A stretch of 36,459 nt of DNA from an uncultured Eubacteriales bacterium. GTDB taxonomy: Bacteria; Bacillota; Clostridia; Tissierellales; Peptoniphilaceae. A program made the translations under genes and the position numbers. Where the stretch lies: assembly GCA_902488815.1 (NCBI GenBank), contig CABTXP010000012.1, forward strand, positions 1 through 36,459, given 5' to 3'. The notes under the pieces are model-generated. The model did no database searches, had not been told where the DNA came from, and saw only the letters and a program-made list of their open reading frames with translations. Positions 31,795 through 36,459 of the stretch are shown here, one piece after another (the stretch's first letter is position 1; the number at the start of each line of letters is the position of its first letter).

Positions 31795-34428
31795 TTACAG
31801 TAAATTTTTTACAATATCCTCTACTTTTCTTAGTGCTTCATCAATCTTAGTTGCGTCTTTGCCGCCTGCCATAGCCATGTCCGGTCTTCCGCCGCCGCCA
31901 CCGCCGACAATTTTTGCAACTTCTTTTACAATTTTACCTGCTTGCATTGTATTTGTAATTGTGTTTTTGGAAACGGCAGTTAATAAATTAATCTTTCCCT
32001 CGTTTTCCGTTGCAAATACAATTACCGCATTATCCAATTTATCTCTTACCGCATCTGCAAGTGTTCTTAAAGAATCAACGTCTATGTCTTTAAATCTCTT
32101 TATAACAATGTTTAAGTCGCCTACTTGCTTTGCGTTTTTGATTAACTCCTCTACATTGGAAAGGGCCTTGTCTTTTTCGTATTCTTCCAACTTTTTGTTG
32201 AGAGCCTTTGTCTCTTCCATATAGTTTTTAAGCTTGTCAATGTAAGAGTCTTTGTTTACCTTTAATATATTAAGTGCAGTCTGTCTTTGATCTAAAACCT
32301 TGTTGTATTCTTTATAAATTTCAGGTCCTGTAATGGCGAAAATTCTTCTTACGCCTGAGGAGATACCTCCTTCAGACAAAATTTTGAACATGGAAATTTG
32401 TGCCGTATTAAATACATGAGTTCCGCCGCAAAGTTCCATTGAATAGTCGCCCATCTTAACTACTCTTACTTCGTCTTGATATTTTTCTTCAAACAAACCT
32501 ATTGCGCCCATGCCTTGAGCTGTGGGTAAATCGGTAATTGTAGTTTCGACAGGAAGAGCTTCGAATATTTTTTCATTTACTTTTCTTTCAATTTCTTCCA
32601 AATTTTCTTCTGAAATCGGTTCAAAGTGTGTAAAGTCAAATCTCATGCCTGTATCCAAAACTTCTGATCCTGATTGATTTACATGGTCTCCTAAAACTTC
32701 TCTTAAACTTGCATGAAGTAAGTGAGTTACGGAGTGATTTCTTCTGATGTTGTCTCTTCTCTTTACATCTATTTTTAATTCAAATGTATCGTCTTTATGA
32801 ACTTCTCCCGATACCACTTCCACCAAGTGAAGGTGAATACCTGAAGACGTCTTCTTTGTATCCGTAACTTTTAAAACAGCATTCTTGGACACGGCTTCTC
32901 CCGTATCACCGATTTGACCGCCGGACTCGCCGTAGAAAGGTGTCACGTCAAAGGTGAGAATACCGGATTCTCCCTCTTTTAATTCTTCTACCAAACCTTC
33001 AGCGTTTGAAATAGAAGTGACTTTGCCTGTGGCTTCAGTCTTTTCGTATCCTACAAAGATATTTGAAAGTTTCTCGTAAACTTCTTCATTGCTCTTACTT
33101 GCCCAGCCTTGATTCAAGTCATTGCGAGCGTTACGAGCTCTTTCTCTTTGTTCTTCCATTAGGGTGTCAAATCCCTTTTCGTCTACTTCAAGTTCCTTTT
33201 CTTCCAAAATTTCTCTTGTAAGATCTAAGGGGAAACCGAAAGTATCATAAAGTTTAAAGGCAATTTTACCGTCTAAAATATTGCTTTTCTTTTCTTTAAG
33301 TTCTTTAACCAAGTTGTCCAACATAAGTACACCTTGGTCTAAAGTTTCAAGGAATTTTGCCTCTTCTCTTCTAATTACATCTTTGATTGCTTCTCTGTTT
33401 TCTGCAATTTCTTTGTAGTTGCCTGACCATTCATCAATTACAACATCTACAAGTTGAGTGAGGAATGCACCCTTAATGCCTAATAGAATTCCATGACGTG
33501 ATGCACGCCTTATAAGTCTTCTAAGTACATAGCCCCTGCCTTCATTTGAAGGTCTCACCGTGTCGGAAACTAAGAAGCACATTGCTCTAACGTGATCTAT
33601 AATAACTCTTACGGATACGTCTTTTTCTTTGTCGGTTTTGTATTTATATCCTGAAATATCTTCAATCTTGTCTATAATTTTTCTAATTGAATCTACTTCA
33701 AAGATGTTGTCAGTATTTTGAAGAACTGTTGCAATTCTTTCAAGGCCCATGCCAGTATCAATGTTGGGATGTGCCAACGGGTGATATACTCCCTTTTTAT
33801 CTTTATCAAATTGAGTGAAAACCAAGTTCCAAACTTCTATAAATCTGTCGCATTCACATCCCGGTTTACAGTCCGGATCGCCACAGCCGTGTTCAGGTCC
33901 TCTGTCATAATAGATTTCAGAACATGGTCCTGAAGGTCCGACTTCAAGTTCCCAGAAGTTGTCTTCTCTGCCCATAGGAATAATTCTTTCCTTAGGCATG
34001 TGAATTTGTTTTTCCCAAATTTCAGCCGCTTCGTGGTCGTCATAAAATACCGTGGCCCAAAGTCTGTCAGGGTCAAGCTCCATCCACTCAGTCAAAAACT
34101 CCCAAGCCCATGATATAGCTTCTTTTTTAAAATAATCTCCGAAAGAAAAGTTGCCCAACATTTCAAAGAATGTAGCGTGTCTGTCTGTCTTGCCTACATT
34201 TTCTATGTCGCCTGTTCTAATACACTTTTGACAAGTTGTAACTCTCTTCTTGGGCGGAGTAAGTTCACCTGTAAAATATTTTTTCATAGGAGCCATTCCC
34301 GCTCCTATTAATAAAAGGGAATTGTCATTTTTAGGAATTAATGAAAAGCTCGGCAACACCAAGTGTTCCTTGGTTTCAAAAAATCTTAAAAATTCGCTTC
34401 GAATTTCTTGCAATCCTAAATTCTTCAT
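31795..34428 (-). CDS. alaS: Alanine-tRNA ligase
   Basis: An 877-residue class II synthetase. The catalytic domain begins KNLGLQEIRSEFLRFFETK and includes the RHATFFEMLGNFSFGDYF and GMGLERIATVLQ segments. The editing domain has the zinc site H-x3-H in NHSVTHLLHASL plus CGGTHV. The C-Ala/DHHA1 domain ends with GGGGGGRPDMAMAGG. I place the start at the ATG at 34428, after GAGGTG; an in-frame ATG at 34440 contains that site. There is no T-box leader, but a strong promoter and a hairpin lie upstream. ireB follows. Confidence 0.98.
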   Translation of the reverse strand: MKNLGLQEIRSEFLRFFETKEHLVLPSFSLIPKNDNSLLLIGAGMAPMKKYFTGELTPPKKRVTTCQKCIRTGDIENVGKTDRHATFFEMLGNFSFGDYFKKEAISWAWEFLTEWMELDPDRLWATVFYDDHEAAEIWEKQIHMPKERIIPMGREDNFWELEVGPSGPCSEIYYDRGPEHGCGDPDCKPGCECDRFIEVWNLVFTQFDKDKKGVYHPLAHPNIDTGMGLERIATVLQNTDNIFEVDSIRKIIDKIEDISGYKYKTDKEKDVSVRVIIDHVRAMCFLVSDTVRPSNEGRGYVLRRLIRRASRHGILLGIKGAFLTQLVDVVIDEWSGNYKEIAENREAIKDVIRREEAKFLETLDQGVLMLDNLVKELKEKKSNILDGKIAFKLYDTFGFPLDLTREILEEKELEVDEKGFDTLMEEQRERARNARNDLNQGWASKSNEEVYEKLSNIFVGYEKTEATGKVTSISNAEGLVEELKEGESGILTFDVTPFYGESGGQIGDTGEAVSKNAVLKVTDTKKTSSGIHLHLVEVVSGEVHKDDTFELKIDVKRRDNIRRNHSVTHLLHASLREVLGDHVNQSGSEVLDTGMRFDFTHFEPISEENLEEIERKVNEKIFEALPVETTITDLPTAQGMGAIGLFEEKYQDEVRVVKMGDYSMELCGGTHVFNTAQISMFKILSEGGISSGVRRIFAITGPEIYKEYNKVLDQRQTALNILKVNKDSYIDKLKNYMEETKALNKKLEEYEKDKALSNVEELIKNAKQVGDLNIVIKRFKDIDVDSLRTLADAVRDKLDNAVIVFATENEGKINLLTAVSKNTITNTMQAGKIVKEVAKIVGGGGGGRPDMAMAGGKDATKIDEALRKVEDIVKNLL

Positions 34429-34442
34429 TATGCACCTCATTT

Positions 34443-34469
34443 AAAAATTAAGACCTCCTAATGGAGGTC
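34443..34469 (-). terminator. Hairpin in the alaS leader (terminator or attenuator)
   Basis: Minus strand GACCTCC, loop ATTA, GGAGGTC (perfect 7-bp stem, 34452-34469), then TTAATTTTTAA. It lies downstream of the alaS promoter, so it can act on alaS messages as well as on read-through from the upstream permease gene. Its 3' arm holds an AGGAGG-like sequence. The U-tract is interrupted, so termination may be partial. Confidence 0.65.
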
Positions 34470-34474
34470 GCCAT
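34448..34474 (-). CDS. Possible 8-codon leader ORF before alaS
   Basis: Minus strand ATG to TAA encoding M-A-T-S-I-R-R-S, fully overlapping the leader hairpin. The predicted RNA start (about 34477) is only a few bases before this ATG, and there is no ribosome site, so it could only be read as a leaderless ORF. Ribosomes on it would open the hairpin. Weak evidence: tiny ORF, no conservation data. Confidence 0.2.
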   Translation of the reverse strand: MATSIRRS

Positions 34475-34483
34475 TTAATTGAA

Positions 34484-34512
34484 ATTATAGTTTAACACTT
34501 AAATATTGTCAA
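34484..34512 (-). promoter_or_regulatory. Consensus sigma-A promoter for alaS
   Basis: Minus strand perfect TTGACA (34507-34512), exact 17-base spacer, perfect TATAAT (34484-34489). The -35 contains the upstream permease gene's stop codon TGA (34509-34511). Predicted RNA start near 34477, giving a leader of about 50 bases with one hairpin. Confidence 0.9.
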
Positions 34513-35759
34513 TTTACAGGGTGTGTACGTTTTTCAGTAAGCTTCATTCTCGCAAAGTCGATAAGAATAATAACTATACTTACAACAGGTACACTTAATA
34601 TCATGCCTGCTACGCCGAAAATTCCTCCGCCGACTAATATTGCAAGGAGAACTACGACAGGATGCAGTCCCGTTGTGCCGCCTATAAGTTTGCCGGCAAG
34701 AATATTGTTTTCCAACCACTGTATAATTACGAAACATGCCGCAATTATTAAAGCCTTAATAGGCGAATCCATTGCCGCAAAAAGGACAGCCGGTACAAAG
34801 GCAATAAACGGTCCGATGTATGGAATAATATCTCCAATCATCGTGAGAATACCCACTATAATTGCAAAGTTTACTCTAAATATTAATAGAACAATGGCAG
34901 TTGTTACTCCCACAAATACCGCCATTAATAGTCTGCCCTTTACAAAGTCCATAAGGGCTTCGTTAATTCTGCGTGCCAAGTAAGACGCGTCTTCACGATA
35001 TTTGGCAGGTACCAAGTCTCTGATTTTTGCAACAAATACGTCTTTGTCAAGTACAAAGTAAAAAGACAATACTAAAGTAAATACAAATCTTATTATCTTT
35101 GATGCTACCAATGTAAATTTGCTCGGCAGGGTTTCCAAATAACTTAAAATTGTTTTTGAAAATTTATTTGTAAATACTTGAAGTGATTTTGTCACGTCAC
35201 TTACCGGGTCGTAAGTTTGGTTAGCACCTTTTGTGGCGTTAAATGTCTCTCTGAATTTATTTAAATATTCATCTACACTATCCGACCAATTACTTATAAT
35301 GTCCGGAAGATTTGCAAATAGCTTTGAGACTTCCGCAATTGTATTGGGGATTACTATGAAAAGTAAAAGCCCTACTATTACAATAAAACCGACATAGACA
35401 ATAATAAGTCCGACAACTCTCTTAAGTCCCTTCTTTTCAAAGAAATTTACTAAGGGATTTATTACATATGCAAGTATTGCTGCAAGTACGATGGCCCACA
35501 AAGTATCTCCCAATATAGGATACTTTCTGAAAATTATATTAAGAATATAAATTACGACTAAAAATATCATTATTTTAATGACAAATTTTAAGTCAATCTG
35601 TATTCTTCTGTCTCTCTCAATATGTCTGTTGCCTATATTAATTAAGTAATAAATTATTAAAAATAATAGTATTGGGACTAATATGGTTATGGAATAAGTC
35701 AAAACGCTGAGGGTTTTCTGTGTGTCAATTATTAAATTTTCTGTTCCTATGCCTGACAT
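34509..35759 (-). CDS. AI-2E family transporter (YrrI-like)
   Basis: A 416-residue polytopic membrane protein of the AI-2E/TqsA-PerM superfamily with about seven to eight membrane segments (first near 17-40, then 64-82, 84-103 and 116-140; the remaining ones after residue 220). Family marks are the N-terminal double span, a large soluble loop (about 150-215), and the conserved GIFGVAGMILSVPVVSI near the C-terminus, preceded by IGDIIPYIGPFIAFVPAVL. Members transport varied substrates (autoinducer, Na+/H+, others), so none is assigned. In Bacillus a relative lies beside alaS. Its start follows the cysteine desulfurase stop by one base. Confidence 0.88.
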   Translation of the reverse strand: MSGIGTENLIIDTQKTLSVLTYSITILVPILLFLIIYYLINIGNRHIERDRRIQIDLKFVIKIMIFLVVIYILNIIFRKYPILGDTLWAIVLAAILAYVINPLVNFFEKKGLKRVVGLIIVYVGFIVIVGLLLFIVIPNTIAEVSKLFANLPDIISNWSDSVDEYLNKFRETFNATKGANQTYDPVSDVTKSLQVFTNKFSKTILSYLETLPSKFTLVASKIIRFVFTLVLSFYFVLDKDVFVAKIRDLVPAKYREDASYLARRINEALMDFVKGRLLMAVFVGVTTAIVLLIFRVNFAIIVGILTMIGDIIPYIGPFIAFVPAVLFAAMDSPIKALIIAACFVIIQWLENNILAGKLIGGTTGLHPVVVLLAILVGGGIFGVAGMILSVPVVSIVIILIDFARMKLTEKRTHPVN

Positions 35760-36459
35760 TTAATCCCTCCTTAATTTTTCTACTAATTCCTTTAAAGTCT
35801 CTGTAAAAATTTCAATCTCATCAGTTGTATTTAAATGAGATAGAGATACTCGAATTGAAGATTCCGCTTCCTCCTCTGATAAGCCCATTGAAGTAATTAC
35901 ATGAGAGGGTTCAACTGAGCCTGCACTGCAGGCACTTCCTCCCGAGACACATATATCTCTTAGGGACAAAAGTATTTGCAAGTCCCTGCTTTTAACTCCT
36001 TTGATGCTGAAGTTTGAAATGCCCGGCACTCGCTTCACATTTTCCCCGTGAACGGAAACTCCTTCGATTTCATTTACAATCTTATCTTCCAATGTAAGTT
36101 TCAGATTTGAAACATAATCTCTTCTCTTTTCAAGACTATAAATGTTTTCACGAAGAGCACAGCTAAATCCCGCCACCAAGGGTACGCTCTCCGTACCTGA
36201 TCTCAGCTCAAGCTCTTGGGCACCGCCGTTTATAATCCTTCGGATTTTTTCCCTATCTTTAATATACAAAAGTCCTATGCCCTTGGGGCCGTGAATTTTA
36301 TGAGATGAAAATGTCACCAAGTCCACAGACATCTTACTTAGATTATACTCCATCCAAGGCAATCCTTGTACTGCATCTGTGTGAAATAAAATATTATTTT
36401 TTTGTGACAATTCTCCGATTTCTTCAATGGGTTGTATCGTGCCCACTTCGTTGTTCACA
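35760..36459 (-). CDS. Cysteine desulfurase (NifS/IscS type), 3' part
   Basis: Partial gene: the N-terminal part lies beyond the window edge; about 233 residues are visible. It is a PLP enzyme that takes sulfur from cysteine for Fe-S clusters and tRNA thiolation. Seen: the VNNEVGTIQPIEEI segment, HTDAVQG (PLP-contacting Asp), SSHKIHGPKG with the PLP lysine, GGAQELELRSGTE, and the mobile loop GGSACSAGSVEPSHVI with the active Cys. A GUG that could look like a start (36456-36458) is simply the Val of the usual HVNNE motif. The AI-2E-type gene follows immediately. Confidence 0.95.
   Translation of the reverse strand, partial: VNNEVGTIQPIEEIGELSQKNNILFHTDAVQGLPWMEYNLSKMSVDLVTFSSHKIHGPKGIGLLYIKDREKIRRIINGGAQELELRSGTESVPLVAGFSCALRENIYSLEKRRDYVSNLKLTLEDKIVNEIEGVSVHGENVKRVPGISNFSIKGVKSRDLQILLSLRDICVSGGSACSAGSVEPSHVITSMGLSEEEAESSIRVSLSHLNTTDEIEIFTETLKELVEKLRRD

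Noticed and set aside
31658..32224. Plus-strand open frame of 188 codons opposite alaS and ireB
   Set aside because: Antisense to two strongly conserved genes, with a composition typical of a reverse-frame shadow.
34429..34508. T-box leader before alaS
   Set aside because: The gap is only about 80 bases, has one small hairpin, and lacks the T-box sequence and specifier stem.

Overview
The window looks like chromosomal core DNA from a low-GC, Gram-positive anaerobe. The likely placement is Clostridia or Tissierellia, perhaps a relative of Peptoniphilus or Anaerococcus. This rests on AT-rich codon use, strong GGAGG ribosome sites, a SCIFF peptide with its radical SAM maturase, FloA/YqeZ, IreB, SepF/YlmE and a HemZ-type radical SAM gene. 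The species is inferred, not proven. I see no insertion sequence, prophage, CRISPR array, tRNA or rRNA. Every protein gene I support lies on the minus strand. The only well-supported plus-strand transcript is a probable structured noncoding RNA at about 25108-25355.

Layout, read right to left in the direction of transcription: (1) 36459-31514: end of a cysteine desulfurase gene, an AI-2E-type permease, then alaS and ireB. alaS has a textbook promoter and a leader hairpin. (2) 31517-27917: rpsU, yqeY, a terminator-like hairpin, then an NfeD-type protease, floA and a small membrane protein, closed by a strong terminator. (3) 27895-25324: a self-contained ABC exporter operon with a GntR/YtrA-type repressor, ATPase and two permeases; its promoter is overlaid by TGTATA-type operator repeats. 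(4) 25355-24961: intergenic region with the candidate RNA and a bidirectional terminator. (5) 24974-16906: an unknown 254-residue protein, a terminator-like hairpin, then ruvC, ruvA, ruvB, a SpoIID-like protein, queA, tgt, yajC, the SCIFF peptide scfA, an attenuator and the maturase scfB. (6) 16872-5192: recJ, the (p)ppGpp synthetase/hydrolase, an MBL-fold hydrolase, hemZ, a divergent MurE-like ligase, aspS, an RseC-like protein and two unknown membrane-anchored coiled-coil proteins. (7) 5180-1: der, plsY, gpsA, an HlyD-like protein, ylmE and the start of sepF.

The genes serve DNA repair (ruvABC, recJ), tRNA charging and modification (alaS, aspS, tgt, queA), envelope growth and division (plsY, gpsA, Mur ligase, sepF, floA), stringent control, and RiPP maturation (SCIFF).

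Expression signals are very compact. Four gene junctions use a TTGA overlap in which a UUG start shares bases with a UGA stop. Two promoters have their -35 box built over the preceding stop codon. Several hairpins with U-runs end directly at the next gene's ribosome site.

The best candidate for something undescribed is the RNA at 25108-25355. It has several long complementary segments, including a perfect 7-bp hairpin whose loop can pair with downstream sequence as a pseudoknot, and it is followed by an intrinsic terminator. I could not run a covariance search, so whether it belongs to a known family (raiA-type RNA is one possibility) is open.
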